Shown: positions 17,445-26,874 of the stretch, one piece after another
How the letters are laid out: every line of letters begins with the position of its first letter
Numbering within the stretch: position 1 is the stretch's first letter
NCBI RefSeq assembly: GCF_002885975.1
Contig: NZ_POSP01000001.1
Location: 496,001-560,000, forward strand
Direction of reading: 5' to 3'
DNA: 64,000 nucleotides
Source: Paucibacter aquatile
GTDB taxonomy: Bacteria; Pseudomonadota; Gammaproteobacteria; Burkholderiales; Burkholderiaceae_C
Position numbers and translations under genes: made by a program
Notes under the pieces: generated by a model
Databases searched by the model: none
What the model saw: only the letters and a program-made list of their open reading frames with translations
Told to the model about the DNA's origin: nothing

Positions 17445-20035
17445 GGTGTCGCTTGTTTGTTGTTCACTGCGGACCCCTCGGGGGATCCTGTCGTCGGTCC
17501 GAGCGATCCTGTGGGTACAGGCGGGTCCACTCGGGAGATGTCTACCGGGATGCTGAAGGCGAACCTGCAGCCCACAACAGCCTCCCCATTGTATAAGTTC
17601 TCAGCACGAATCCGGCCCTGGTGGGACTCCACGATAGACCGGCATAACCCTAGGCCGATGCCCAATCCGTCAGCCTTGGTGGAGAAGAAAGCCTCGTACA
17701 TCCGGGAGATCACCTCCTCGGGCATGCCCGGGCCCATGTCGGTGACGCTGAAGTCGATATGGCCCCCGAGTTCGGGGGTGTGCTTGGGCACCACGCGCAG
17801 TTCGATGTGGCGGCGCGACACCGGCAGGCCGGCGTTGTCGATGGCCTCGGCCGCGTTCTTGAGCAGGTTCATCAAGACCTGCTCGATCAGGATGGGGTCC
17901 ACCATCAGGGTCGGCAGGCGCTGCGCGATGTAGGTGTGGATGGCCACATTGCGGCGGCGCAGCTCGATGCCAGCCAGCTCGACCGCGTCCTCGACGATGT
18001 CAAAGGCCTGGGCCGGTTCGCGCTTGGGCTCGCTGCGTTTCACGAAGTTGCGGATGCGGTGGATGATCTGCCCGGCGCGCTGCGCCTGCTTGGCGGTCTT
18101 TTCCAGCGCGGCCAGCAGGTCTTCTTTCTGGATGCTGTCGTTGCGCACCCGCGAGACCATGCCGTTGCAGTAGTTGGTGATGGCAGTCAGCGGCTGGTTC
18201 AGCTCATGGGCCACGCTGGAGGCCATTTCGCCCATGGTCATCAGGCGACTGGTCATCTGCGCCTTTTCGGCCTGGCTGGCGGCCTGGGCCTCGGCATGGC
18301 GGCGGGTGGTGATGTCGGTGGCGATCAGCATCTGCGCCAGGCGGCCATCGGTCCACTGTAGATAGCGCGAGCGCACGTCGAACCACATTTCCAGCGACTC
18401 TACAAACACCTCGCGCGGATCCGAGCCCATTTCGGTCAGGGCCTGGGCGGGCAGGCCGCTGTAGTCGTCCACCTCTTCGTCGGCATCCGGGCCGCTGCTG
18501 CGGCCGAGCTGGCTGCCCGAGAGCAGGGCGTGGCCGGCCGGGTCGGCACCGAACCAGAGCCGGTAGCTGCGATTGGCGAACAAGAGCTCGCCTTGCTGCA
18601 CCGAGAGCACCGACACCGCGGCGTCCAGCCCCTCCAGCACGGTGGTGAAGCGCTCGTGCGAGGCGGAGAGCTGGTCGCGCACGCGCTTGGCTTCGGTGAT
18701 GTTGGTCATCGAGGTCATCCAGCCGGTCTGCTTGCCCTTGCTGTCCACCAGGGGCGAGATGTAGACGCGGCCGTCGAAGGTGGTGCCGTCCTTGCGCAGG
18801 ATCTTCACTTCCACGCCGCCGGCCGGGCTGCGGCCCTGCAGCTCCTGCTGCAGCAGGCGGGCGTTTTCTTCCAGGCGGTCGGGCGGCCAGAAGGGGAAGG
18901 GTGGCTTGCGGCCGATCATTTCGGCTTCCGAGAAACCGGTCATGGCGCAGAAGGCCGGGTTGACGTAGGAGATGCGCGACTCCATGTCCATGGCCCGCAT
19001 GCCGGTCAGCATGGAGTTCTCCATGGCGCGGCGGAAATTGGTTTCGCTGGACAGGGCATTCTGGATCTGCAGGCGCCGGCGCATGTGCTTCCAGGTGCCC
19101 AGCAGCATCCAGACGGTCAGCACCGAGAGCGCCACCACCATCCAGAACAAGGTGTTGCTGATCAGGCCGATGGAGGTGCGGTAGCCCTCGCCGCGCAGCA
19201 CCAGGCCGTTCATGGCCGGGGCCAGGGGCACTTCGTGCTGGATCAGGGCGCGCTTGGGGCGCTTGCCCGGCATCTGCGTGACGGTGCTGGCCACGACTTG
19301 CTCGCCGGCGTCGAGGATGGCCACCACATGGCGGGTTGCCACCTCGCTGGGCACGTAGTAGCGCAGCAGGGCTTCGATCGAGTACTCGGCGATCACCACG
19401 CCGGCAAAGCCCGTGCGGTCGATCAGGGGCACATGGATCTGGAATACGCGGGTGCCGATGTTGTCGGCAAAGGGCGGCGAGTAGCTGGGCTGGCGGCGCT
19501 CGCGCGCGGCCTGGAAGGCCAGCTCGGCCGGGTTGCTCTGGTTGGCCAGGGGCATGGAGGGGTCGTTGCCCTCGGTCGTCATCAGCGACTCGTCCTGGAA
19601 GCCGGCGCCGCTGACGCTGGCGCGCGCCTCGCGGTGCTTGCTCAGCCAGGTGATGTGGGTGATCTCGGGCCGGTCGCGGGCAAAGGCCTTGGCCTGGGCG
19701 CTGAACTCCTGCGTGTCCACCGCGCGGGTGACGATCTCGCGGGCGATGCGCAGCAGCTGTTCCTGGTTGTCATTCAGGCGCACGCGGATCTGCTGCTGGG
19801 CGATCTCGCTGTCGCGCTTGACGGCCTCGGACTCGCGCTCGATTTCCTCGTTCCGCAAGTACCAAAAGGCCAGGATGATGGCGGTCAGGAAGAGCAGGAC
19901 CGAGATCAGCGGGCCCAGGGTGGCGAAGCGGTCCTGCCGCGAGGGCGACTGGCTGAGCCACCAGCGCACCAGCACCCGGCGCAGCGGTTGAACCATCTGG
20001 CGCGCGGCGCCTTGGAGATCGGTAAGAAAAGACAT
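17441..20035 (-). CDS. PAS-domain sensor histidine kinase, FixL-like
   Basis: The 864-residue protein has transmembrane segments at about 41-60 and 291-312, with an extracytoplasmic sensor of about 225 residues between them, probably dCache-like. A PAS/PAC unit follows at about 325-450 (SYVNPAFCAMTGFSEAEM), then a second, more degenerate one at about 455-580. The dimerisation domain has His610 (SSVAHELNQPLTAITNY), followed by an ATPase domain with NLLKNAAEAI and GIGLGLCRSIV. The HELNQPL type is shared with FixL and DctB. No haem-binding histidine can be assigned, so oxygen sensing is not claimed. It is divergent from aceE across 260 bp. Confidence 0.9.
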   Translation of the reverse strand: MSFLTDLQGAARQMVQPLRRVLVRWWLSQSPSRQDRFATLGPLISVLLFLTAIILAFWYLRNEEIERESEAVKRDSEIAQQQIRVRLNDNQEQLLRIAREIVTRAVDTQEFSAQAKAFARDRPEITHITWLSKHREARASVSGAGFQDESLMTTEGNDPSMPLANQSNPAELAFQAARERRQPSYSPPFADNIGTRVFQIHVPLIDRTGFAGVVIAEYSIEALLRYYVPSEVATRHVVAILDAGEQVVASTVTQMPGKRPKRALIQHEVPLAPAMNGLVLRGEGYRTSIGLISNTLFWMVVALSVLTVWMLLGTWKHMRRRLQIQNALSSETNFRRAMENSMLTGMRAMDMESRISYVNPAFCAMTGFSEAEMIGRKPPFPFWPPDRLEENARLLQQELQGRSPAGGVEVKILRKDGTTFDGRVYISPLVDSKGKQTGWMTSMTNITEAKRVRDQLSASHERFTTVLEGLDAAVSVLSVQQGELLFANRSYRLWFGADPAGHALLSGSQLGRSSGPDADEEVDDYSGLPAQALTEMGSDPREVFVESLEMWFDVRSRYLQWTDGRLAQMLIATDITTRRHAEAQAASQAEKAQMTSRLMTMGEMASSVAHELNQPLTAITNYCNGMVSRVRNDSIQKEDLLAALEKTAKQAQRAGQIIHRIRNFVKRSEPKREPAQAFDIVEDAVELAGIELRRRNVAIHTYIAQRLPTLMVDPILIEQVLMNLLKNAAEAIDNAGLPVSRRHIELRVVPKHTPELGGHIDFSVTDMGPGMPEEVISRMYEAFFSTKADGLGIGLGLCRSIVESHQGRIRAENLYNGEAVVGCRFAFSIPVDISRVDPPVPTGSLGPTTGSPEGSAVNNKQATP

Positions 20036-20295
20036 AGCGGGCGATTATCCGGGTGCGGCCGAGCGCCTGAGTTTGACAACTTCATGTAATTGATTTCGCA
20101 ATACGAAATGCTTTCGCACCATTTGAGAGTGGCGAAATCTTGTGCGACACTCGCCGCAAACGCACACGACGTTCAAGCCGTTGCCATGTCCGGAAGTTAC
20201 GCCGGGCAAGGTTTTTTAGCCTGAGGATGCGCGGGTGTCGCCAGCCAGTGGCCGGCCGCCGCCATCCCCAAGAGTCAAATCTTCGGAGACAAGCC
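20036..20295. promoter_or_regulatory. divergent control region of the kinase and aceE with ATTTCGC/GCGAAAT boxes
   Basis: A perfect inverted repeat, ATTTCG / CAATA / CGAAAT, occupies 20093-20109. Further copies follow: CTTTCGCA at 20111-20118 and GCGAAAT at 20132-20138, an inverted match to ATTTCGC at 20093-20099. The cluster lies about 160-200 bp before the aceE start and 58 bp before the kinase start, so one factor could control both. The binding protein is unknown. The aceE start is preceded by GGAGAC at 20285-20290. Confidence 0.55.
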
Positions 20296-23007
20296 ATGTC
20301 CGCGCAGCCCCAGTCCCTTCCAGGCGCCGCCGCCACTGACACCGACACGCAGGAAACCAAGGAATGGCTGGACGCGCTGTCCGCCGTCATCGGTGAAGAA
20401 GGCGGTGAACGTGCGCATTTCCTGCTCAACACCCTGATCGAGCATGCGCGCCAGTCCGGCATCGACGTGCCGTTCTCGGCCACCACGGCCTACGTGAACA
20501 CCATCCCGGCCGACCAGGAAGCGCGCTGCCCCGGCAATATCGAGATCGAAAAGCGCCTGCGCGCCTATATGCGCTGGAACGCCATGGCCATGGTCGTGCG
20601 CGCCAACCGCCTGAACCCGGCGGACGGCGGTGATCTGGGCGGCCACATCGGCTCGTTTGCCTCGCTGGCCTCCATGCTGGGCGCCGGCTTCAACCATTTC
20701 TGGCATGCCGAGAGTGAAAACCACGGCGGCGATCTGCTCTACATCCAGGGCCACAGCTCACCCGGCATCTACGCTCGCGCTTTCCTCGAAGGCCGCTTGA
20801 GCGAAGACCAGCTCGACAACTTCCGCCAGGAAGTGGACGGCAAGGGCCTGTCCAGCTACCCGCACCCGAAGCTGATGCCCGAGTTCTGGCAGTTCCCGAC
20901 CGTGTCCATGGGTCTGGGCCCCTTGATGGCCATCTATCAGGCCCGCTTCCTGAAGTACCTGCATGCCCGCGGCATCGCCAACACCGAGAACCGCAAGGTC
21001 TGGGCCTTCATGGGCGACGGCGAGATGGACGAGCCGGAAAGCCTGGGCGCCATCGGCCTGGCCGCGCGCGAAGGCCTGGACAACCTGGTCTTCGTCATCA
21101 ACTGCAATCTGCAGCGCCTGGACGGTCCGGTGCGCGGCAACGGCAAGATCATTCAGGAACTCGAAGGCGAGTTCCGCGGCAGCGGCTGGAACGTCATCAA
21201 GCTGATCTGGGGCAAGGGCTGGGACGAGCTGCTGGCGCGCGACAAGAGCGGCAAGCTCAAGCAGCTGATGATGGAAACCGTGGACGGCGACTACCAGGCC
21301 ATGAAGGCCAATGACGGCGCCTACGTCCGCAAGCACTTCTTCGGCAAATACCCCGAGACCGCCAAGCTGGTCGAGCACATGAGTGACGAAGAGATCTTCG
21401 AGCTGCGCCGCGGTGGCCACCAGCCCGAGAAGGTCTTCGCCGCCTTCCACAAGGCCCACCACAACACCACGGGCCAACCGACCCTGCTGCTGGTCAAGAC
21501 CGTCAAGGGCTATGGCATGGGCAAGGCCGGTGAAGGTAAGAACACCGTCCACCAGACCAAGAAGCTGACCGACGAAGACATCAAGTACATCCGCGACCGC
21601 TTCGGCATCCCCATCCCCGACAGCGAGCTGCCCAAGCTGCCCTACTACAAGCCGGCCGACGACACGCCCGAAATGCGCTATCTGCATGAGCGCCGCAAGG
21701 CCTTGGGTGGTTACCTGCCGCAGCGCCGCGTCAAGGCCGAAGAGACCTTCAGCGTGCCCGCTTTGGATGTCTTCAAGGCCGTGCTCGAGCCCACCGCCGA
21801 AGGCCGTGAGATCTCGACCACGCAAGCCTATGTGCGCTTCCTGACCCAGCTGCTGCGCGACAAGGATCTGGGCCCGCGCGTCGTGCCCATCCTGGTCGAC
21901 GAGGCCCGCACCTTCGGCATGGAAGGCCTGTTCCGCCAGATCGGCATCTACAACCCCAAGGGTCAGAACTACACCCCGGTCGACAAGGACCAGGTGATGT
22001 ACTACCGCGAGGCCAAGGACGGCCAGATCCTGCAGGAAGGCATCAACGAAGCCGGCGGCATGGCCAGCTGGATCGCGGCGGCCACGAGCTACTCGACGAA
22101 CAACCGGGTCATGATCCCGTTCTACGTCTACTACTCGATGTTCGGCTTCCAGCGCATCGGTGACCTGGCCTGGGCGGCCGGCGATATGCAAGCGCGCGGC
22201 TTCCTGCTGGGCGGCACCTCGGGCCGCACCACGCTGAACGGCGAAGGCCTGCAACATGAAGACGGCCACAGCCACATCCTGGCCGGCACCATCCCCAACT
22301 GCGTCAGCTACGACCCGACCTTCGCGCACGAAGTGGCGGTGATCATGCAGCACGGCCTCAAGCGCATGGTGGAAGACCAGGAGAACGTGTTCTTCTACCT
22401 GACCCTGCTGAACGAAAACTACGCCATGCCGGGGCTCAAGGTCGGCACCGAGGCGCAGATCCTCAAGGGCATGTACCTGCTGGAAGAAGCCCAGGCCGGC
22501 ACCGCGCTGACGGTCAATCTGCTCGGCTCCGGCAGCATCCTGCGCGAAAGCCAGGCGGCCAAGGTCTTGTTGGAACAGGAGTGGGGCGTGGGCGCCCATG
22601 TCTGGAGCTGCCCGAGCTTCAACGAGCTGGCCCGCGACGGCCAGAACGCCGAGCGTTGGAACCTGCTGCACCCGACCGAGCTGTCCTGCGTGCCCTTCGT
22701 GACCCAGCAGCTGAGCCGCACCAGCGGCCCGGTTGTGGCCTCGACCGATTACATGAAGAACTACGCGGAACAGATCCGCGCCTTCATCCCGGCCGGCCGC
22801 AGCTTCAAGGTGCTGGGTACCGATGGTTTCGGCCGTTCGGACTTCCGCTCCAAGCTGCGTGAGCACTTCGAAATCAACCGCCACTACATCGTCGTCGCTG
22901 CGCTCAAGAGCCTGGCCGATGAAGGCAAGATCCCGGCCGCCAAGGTGGCCGAGGCGATTGCCAAGTACGGCCTCAACGTCAACAAGATCAACCCCCTGTA
23001 CGCTTGA
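20296..23007 (+). CDS. aceE: pyruvate dehydrogenase E1 component
   Basis: This thiamine-diphosphate enzyme decarboxylates pyruvate and passes the acetyl group to the lipoyl arms of E2. It is the homodimeric gammaproteobacterial-type E1 of 903 residues (887 in E. coli). Start MSAQPQSLPG follows GGAGAC. The thiamine-binding motif starts GDGEMDEPESLGA. Other family text is the early HIGSFASLASMLGAGFNHF and the later GTSGRTTLNGEGLQHEDG. The E2 gene follows 20 bp downstream, so they form one operon. An upstream in-frame start at 20140 would add 52 residues unlike the family. Confidence 0.97.
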   Translation: MSAQPQSLPGAAATDTDTQETKEWLDALSAVIGEEGGERAHFLLNTLIEHARQSGIDVPFSATTAYVNTIPADQEARCPGNIEIEKRLRAYMRWNAMAMVVRANRLNPADGGDLGGHIGSFASLASMLGAGFNHFWHAESENHGGDLLYIQGHSSPGIYARAFLEGRLSEDQLDNFRQEVDGKGLSSYPHPKLMPEFWQFPTVSMGLGPLMAIYQARFLKYLHARGIANTENRKVWAFMGDGEMDEPESLGAIGLAAREGLDNLVFVINCNLQRLDGPVRGNGKIIQELEGEFRGSGWNVIKLIWGKGWDELLARDKSGKLKQLMMETVDGDYQAMKANDGAYVRKHFFGKYPETAKLVEHMSDEEIFELRRGGHQPEKVFAAFHKAHHNTTGQPTLLLVKTVKGYGMGKAGEGKNTVHQTKKLTDEDIKYIRDRFGIPIPDSELPKLPYYKPADDTPEMRYLHERRKALGGYLPQRRVKAEETFSVPALDVFKAVLEPTAEGREISTTQAYVRFLTQLLRDKDLGPRVVPILVDEARTFGMEGLFRQIGIYNPKGQNYTPVDKDQVMYYREAKDGQILQEGINEAGGMASWIAAATSYSTNNRVMIPFYVYYSMFGFQRIGDLAWAAGDMQARGFLLGGTSGRTTLNGEGLQHEDGHSHILAGTIPNCVSYDPTFAHEVAVIMQHGLKRMVEDQENVFFYLTLLNENYAMPGLKVGTEAQILKGMYLLEEAQAGTALTVNLLGSGSILRESQAAKVLLEQEWGVGAHVWSCPSFNELARDGQNAERWNLLHPTELSCVPFVTQQLSRTSGPVVASTDYMKNYAEQIRAFIPAGRSFKVLGTDGFGRSDFRSKLREHFEINRHYIVVAALKSLADEGKIPAAKVAEAIAKYGLNVNKINPLYA

Positions 23008-23027
23008 TCGCACTCGCGGAGACAGAC

Positions 23028-24731
23028 ATGGCATTGGTAGAAGTGAAAGTTCCCGACATCGGGGACGTCAAGGACGTGGCGGTGATCGAGCTGCTGGTCA
23101 AGGTGGGCGACACGGTGGCCGTGGAGCAAAGCCTGATCACCGTGGAGAGCGACAAGGCATCGATGGAGATCCCCAGCACCCACGCCGGTGTGGTGCGCGA
23201 GATCAAGGTGGCCCTGGGCGACAAGGTCAATGAAGGCAGCGTCGTGCTGCTGGTTGAGGCGGCGGGCTCGGCGGCTGTGGCTGCGCCGGCTGCTGCGCCC
23301 GTGGCAGCGCCAGCTCCGGTGGCTGCAGCGCCTGTTGCCGCGCCGGTTGCTGCTCCAGTCTCTGCCCCGGCCGCGGCCAACCTGGTCGAGGTTTTTGTGC
23401 CCGACATCGGCGATTTCGAGTCGGTGGCGGTGATCGAGGTTTTCGTCAAGGCCGGTGACAGCATCAAGGTCGAGCAAAGCCTGATCACGGTCGAGAGTGA
23501 CAAGGCCTCGATGGAGATCCCGTCCTCGCACGCCGGTGTGATCAAGGAGCTCAAGGTCAAGCTCGGCGACAAGGTGGCCAAGGGCTCGCTGCTGGCGCTG
23601 GTGGAAGTGCAGGGCGCTGAGGCTGCTCCTGCTGCGGCGCCGGTCGCTGCTGCGCCTGTCGCTGCGGCACCCGTGGCCGCGCCGGCCGCGGCTGCAGTGG
23701 CCCTTGCTCCTGTTGCCGCGCCGGTCTCCGCAGCGGTGCCCGCACACGACCCGACCGCCCTCAAGGGCAAGCTGCCGCACGCCTCGCCCAGCATCCGCCG
23801 CATGGCGCGTGAGCTGGGTGTGCCGCTGGACGAGGTCAAGGGTACGGGCCCGAACGGCCGCATCCAGGAGCAGGACCTGCAGGCCTTCGTCAAGGCCGTG
23901 ATGGCCGGCGCGCTGCAGACCGCTGCGCAAAAGGCGGTGGCGCCAGCGGCTGCCCCGGCTGCGGCCGCTGGCGCGGGCCTGGCGGGCCTGCTGCCCTGGC
24001 CCAAGGTGGACTTCGAGAAGTTCGGCGCCATCGAGCGCAAGGACCTCAGCCGCATCAAGAAGATCAGCGGCGCCAATCTGCACCGCAACTGGGTGGTGAT
24101 CCCGCATGTCACCAACCACGACGATGCCGACATCACCGAGCTCGAAGCCTTCCGCGTTCAGACGAACAAGGAGAACGAGAAGAACCCGGCGGCGGTCAAG
24201 GTCACCATGCTGGCCTTCATGATCAAGGCGGCCGTGGCGGCGCTCAAGAAGTTCCCCGAGTTCAATGCCTCGCTGGAAGGCGAGGGCGACGCTCAGAAGT
24301 TGGTGCTGAAGAAGTACTTCCACATCGGCTTTGCGGCGGACACGCCCAACGGCCTGGTCGTGCCGGTGATCAAGGATGCCGACAAGAAGGGCATTTTCGA
24401 GATCAGCGCCGAAATGGGCGAGCTGGCCAAGAAGGCGCGCGACGGCAAGCTGGGCCCGGCCGATATGAGCGGCGGCTGCTTCACCATCTCGTCTTTGGGC
24501 GGCATCGGTGGTCGTTACTTCACCCCCATCATCAATGCGCCGGAAGTGGCCATCATGGGCGTGTGCAAGAGCCAGATCGAGCCCAAGTGGGATGGCAAGG
24601 CCTTCCAGCCGCGCCTGATGCTGCCGCTGAGCTTGAGCTGGGACCACCGCGTCATCGACGGCGCGGCCGCGGCCCGCTTCAATGTCTACTTCGCTTCGCT
24701 GCTGGCCGATTTCCGCCGCATCGTGTTGTGA
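23028..24731 (+). CDS. aceF: dihydrolipoamide acetyltransferase, E2 of pyruvate dehydrogenase
   Basis: E2 moves the acetyl group from E1 to coenzyme A and forms the core of the complex. The 567-residue protein has two lipoyl domains with modifiable Lys43 and Lys159, each in an ESDKASMEIP setting. Ala/Pro-rich linkers, a peripheral-subunit-binding domain (ASPSIRRMARELGV) and the catalytic domain ending with SLSWDHRVIDGAAAARF follow. The E. coli enzyme has three lipoyl domains; here the third is effectively carried by E3. Start 23028 follows GCGGAGAC. Confidence 0.96.
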   Translation: MALVEVKVPDIGDVKDVAVIELLVKVGDTVAVEQSLITVESDKASMEIPSTHAGVVREIKVALGDKVNEGSVVLLVEAAGSAAVAAPAAAPVAAPAPVAAAPVAAPVAAPVSAPAAANLVEVFVPDIGDFESVAVIEVFVKAGDSIKVEQSLITVESDKASMEIPSSHAGVIKELKVKLGDKVAKGSLLALVEVQGAEAAPAAAPVAAAPVAAAPVAAPAAAAVALAPVAAPVSAAVPAHDPTALKGKLPHASPSIRRMARELGVPLDEVKGTGPNGRIQEQDLQAFVKAVMAGALQTAAQKAVAPAAAPAAAAGAGLAGLLPWPKVDFEKFGAIERKDLSRIKKISGANLHRNWVVIPHVTNHDDADITELEAFRVQTNKENEKNPAAVKVTMLAFMIKAAVAALKKFPEFNASLEGEGDAQKLVLKKYFHIGFAADTPNGLVVPVIKDADKKGIFEISAEMGELAKKARDGKLGPADMSGGCFTISSLGGIGGRYFTPIINAPEVAIMGVCKSQIEPKWDGKAFQPRLMLPLSLSWDHRVIDGAAAARFNVYFASLLADFRRIVL

Positions 24732-24733
24732 CC

Positions 24734-24840
24734 CACCCCCGAAGCGCTTCGCGCCTCCCCCTCAAGGGGGCGAACCCAGCGGCCCGGCAAAGCCGGTTCC
24801 GCGGGTTCCGCTGGATCAAACCGGCAGGGCGCTTCGGCGC
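24734..24840. repeat. hairpin-rich intergenic element between aceF and lpdA
   Basis: Several self-complementary blocks lie in a row: GAAGCGCTTC at 24741-24750, CCCCCT/AAGGGGG at about 24757-24770, CCGGCAAAGCCGG at 24784-24796 and GCGCTTCGGCGC at 24829-24840. Elements of this kind are scattered between genes in Comamonadaceae and relatives (recalled, not searched). Here it separates two genes of one complex. It could attenuate or stabilise the transcript. Confidence 0.6.
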
Positions 24841-24868
24841 TTTGAGCTGAAAACATAGGATTCATGTC

Positions 24869-26680
24869 ATGGCATTGGTTCAAGTACAAGTTCCCGACAT
24901 CGGCGACTTCAAGGATGTGGCCGTCATCGAGCTGCTGGTCAAGGTGGGCGACACGGTCAAGGTCGAGCAAAGCCTGGTGACCGTGGAGTCCGACAAGGCT
25001 TCGATGGAGATCCCTTCCTCGCATGCCGGCGTGGTGAAGGAAGTCAAGGTCGCGCTGGGTGACAAGATCAACCAGGGCACGCTCTTGCTGGTGCTGGAGT
25101 CGGAAGCCGCGGCTTCGTCGGCGCCCGCTCCGGTCGCGGCTGCACCCGCAGCGACTGTGTCGGCCCCCGTGGCCGCACCCGCTCCCGCCTTCGTCCCCGC
25201 CGCCGGCAGCTACAGCGGCCCGGTCGATCTGGAAGCCGATGTCTTGGTGCTGGGCGCCGGCCCTGGCGGCTACTCGGCCGCCTTCCGCGCGGCTGACCTT
25301 GGCTTGAAGGTCGTGCTGGTGGAGCGTTATGCCACCCTGGGCGGCGTTTGCTTGAATGTGGGCTGCATCCCGTCCAAGGCCTTGCTGCATGTTGCGGCGG
25401 TGATGGATGAGGTCTCGCACCTCGGCGATCTGGGCGTGGAGTTTGGCGCCCCCACCGTCAACATCGACAAGCTGCGCGGACACAAGGAAAAGGTCATCGG
25501 CAAGCTGACCGGCGGCCTGGCCCAGATGGCCAAGATGCGCAAGGTCACCACCGTGCGTGGCTACGGCAGCTTCATCGACGCCTTCCATGTGGAAGTCGAA
25601 GAAACCGCCGGCGAGGCGCAGGCCAAGACCGGCGCCAAGAAGGTGGTGCGCTTCAAGCAGGCCATCATCGCGGCCGGCTCGCAGGCGGTGCGCCTGCCCT
25701 TCTTGCCCCAAGATCCGCGCATCGTCGACTCGACCGGCGCGCTGGAACTCAAGGGCACGCCCAAGAAGATGCTGATCATCGGCGGCGGCATCATCGGCCT
25801 GGAAATGGGCACGGTCTACTCGACCCTGGGCGCGCGCCTCGATGTGGTCGAGATGATGGACGGCTTGATGCAAGGCGCCGACCGCGATCTGGTCAAGGTC
25901 TGGCAGAAGATGAATGCCAAGCGCTTCGACAACATCATGTTGAAGACCAAGACCGTCGGTGCCGAGGCCACGCCTGAAGGCATCAAGGTTCAGTTTGAGG
26001 GCCTGGACGGCACCAAGAGCGAAGGCGTCTACGACTTCGTGCTGCAGGCCGTGGGCCGCACGCCCAATGGCAAGAAGATCGCCGCTGAGAAGGCCGGCGT
26101 GGCGGTGACCGACCGTGGCTTCATCAATGTGGACGTGCAGATGCGCACCAATGTGCCGCACATCTTCGCCATCGGCGATGTGGTCGGCCAGCCCATGCTG
26201 GCGCACAAGGCGGTGCACGAGGCCCATGTCGCCGCCGAAGTGGCCGCCGGTGCCATCCTCGGCGACGCGCACCTGTCCAAGAGCCAGTTCGATGCTCGCG
26301 TGATCCCGAGCGTGGCCTACACCGACCCCGAAGTGGCTTGGGTGGGTCTCACCGAAGACCAGGCCAAGGCCCAAGGCATCAAGGTCAAGAAGGGCTTGTT
26401 CCCCTGGTCCGCTTCGGGCCGAGCGATTGCCAACGGCCGCGACGAAGGCTTCACCAAGCTGCTCTTCGATGAAGAGACCCACCGCATCGTCGGCGGCGGC
26501 ATCGTCGGCACCCACGCCGGCGACATGATCGGCGAGATCGCCCTGGCCATCGAGATGGGCGCCGACGCGGTGGACATCGGCAAGACGATTCACCCGCACC
26601 CGACGCTGGGCGAAAGCATCGGCATGGCGGCGGAAGTGGCGCATGGTTCGTGCACGGATTTGCCGCCGGCGCGGAAGTAA
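24869..26680 (+). CDS. lpdA: dihydrolipoamide dehydrogenase with N-terminal lipoyl domain
   Basis: E3 reoxidises the lipoyl arms using FAD and NAD. The 603-residue protein starts with a lipoyl domain (Lys43 in ESDKASM), then an Ala/Pro linker. The flavoprotein part starts with VLVLGAGPGGYSAA and has the redox pair Cys161/Cys166 (GGVCLNVGCIPSK), the NAD-binding GGGIIGLEMG, the FAD-binding IGDVVGQPMLAH and the catalytic IHPHPTLGES. Lipoyl-E3 fusions are known from Neisseria, Ralstonia and other betaproteobacteria. Length fits that type. A degraded copy of its C-terminus lies near 37.4 kb. Confidence 0.96.
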   Translation: MALVQVQVPDIGDFKDVAVIELLVKVGDTVKVEQSLVTVESDKASMEIPSSHAGVVKEVKVALGDKINQGTLLLVLESEAAASSAPAPVAAAPAATVSAPVAAPAPAFVPAAGSYSGPVDLEADVLVLGAGPGGYSAAFRAADLGLKVVLVERYATLGGVCLNVGCIPSKALLHVAAVMDEVSHLGDLGVEFGAPTVNIDKLRGHKEKVIGKLTGGLAQMAKMRKVTTVRGYGSFIDAFHVEVEETAGEAQAKTGAKKVVRFKQAIIAAGSQAVRLPFLPQDPRIVDSTGALELKGTPKKMLIIGGGIIGLEMGTVYSTLGARLDVVEMMDGLMQGADRDLVKVWQKMNAKRFDNIMLKTKTVGAEATPEGIKVQFEGLDGTKSEGVYDFVLQAVGRTPNGKKIAAEKAGVAVTDRGFINVDVQMRTNVPHIFAIGDVVGQPMLAHKAVHEAHVAAEVAAGAILGDAHLSKSQFDARVIPSVAYTDPEVAWVGLTEDQAKAQGIKVKKGLFPWSASGRAIANGRDEGFTKLLFDEETHRIVGGGIVGTHAGDMIGEIALAIEMGADAVDIGKTIHPHPTLGESIGMAAEVAHGSCTDLPPARK

Positions 26681-26706
26681 TCTGCGGCTGCGCTGAACTG
26701 CATATC

Positions 26707-26738
26707 AAAGCCCCGGACGGGAAACTGTTCGGGGCTTT
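26707..26738 (+). terminator. terminator after lpdA
   Basis: A 12-bp stem with one G-T-type imperfection (AAAGCCCCGGAC at 26707-26718 against GTTCGGGGCTTT at 26727-26738) surrounds an 8-base loop and ends in a short T run. It closes the aceE-aceF-lpdA transcript. The stem and loop are nearly the same as the hairpin at 34530-34559. Confidence 0.85.
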
Positions 26739-26836
26739 GTTACGTGCAGATTCCGGCTGCTGCGGCTCTGCTTCGCTCCGGACGGCAACGTGGTTTGGAG
26801 TCGGGTGGGGGCTTGACGGCTGAGGGTGGTTTGGTG

Positions 26837-26857
26837 TGTACTATAGCAACTAGTACA
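26837..26857 (+). promoter_or_regulatory. probable operator of the YtrA-type regulator
   Basis: A perfect inverted repeat, TGTACTA (26837-26843), spacer TAGCAAC, TAGTACA (26851-26857), lies 18-38 bp before the regulator start. Repeats with TACTA/TAGTA halves are expected for YtrA-subfamily GntR proteins. The position suggests repression of the whole five-kilobase operon by its first gene product. Confidence 0.7.
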
Positions 26858-26874
26858 GCAAATACAGGTGCAGC

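Noticed and set aside
17441..20035. Calling the kinase a haem-based oxygen sensor FixL
   Set aside because: The PAS domains show no assignable haem-ligating histidine, and two membrane segments with a periplasmic sensor suggest a different signal.
20758..23034. 758-codon open frame antisense to aceE
   Set aside because: It is a shadow of aceE codon bias; aceE is certain.
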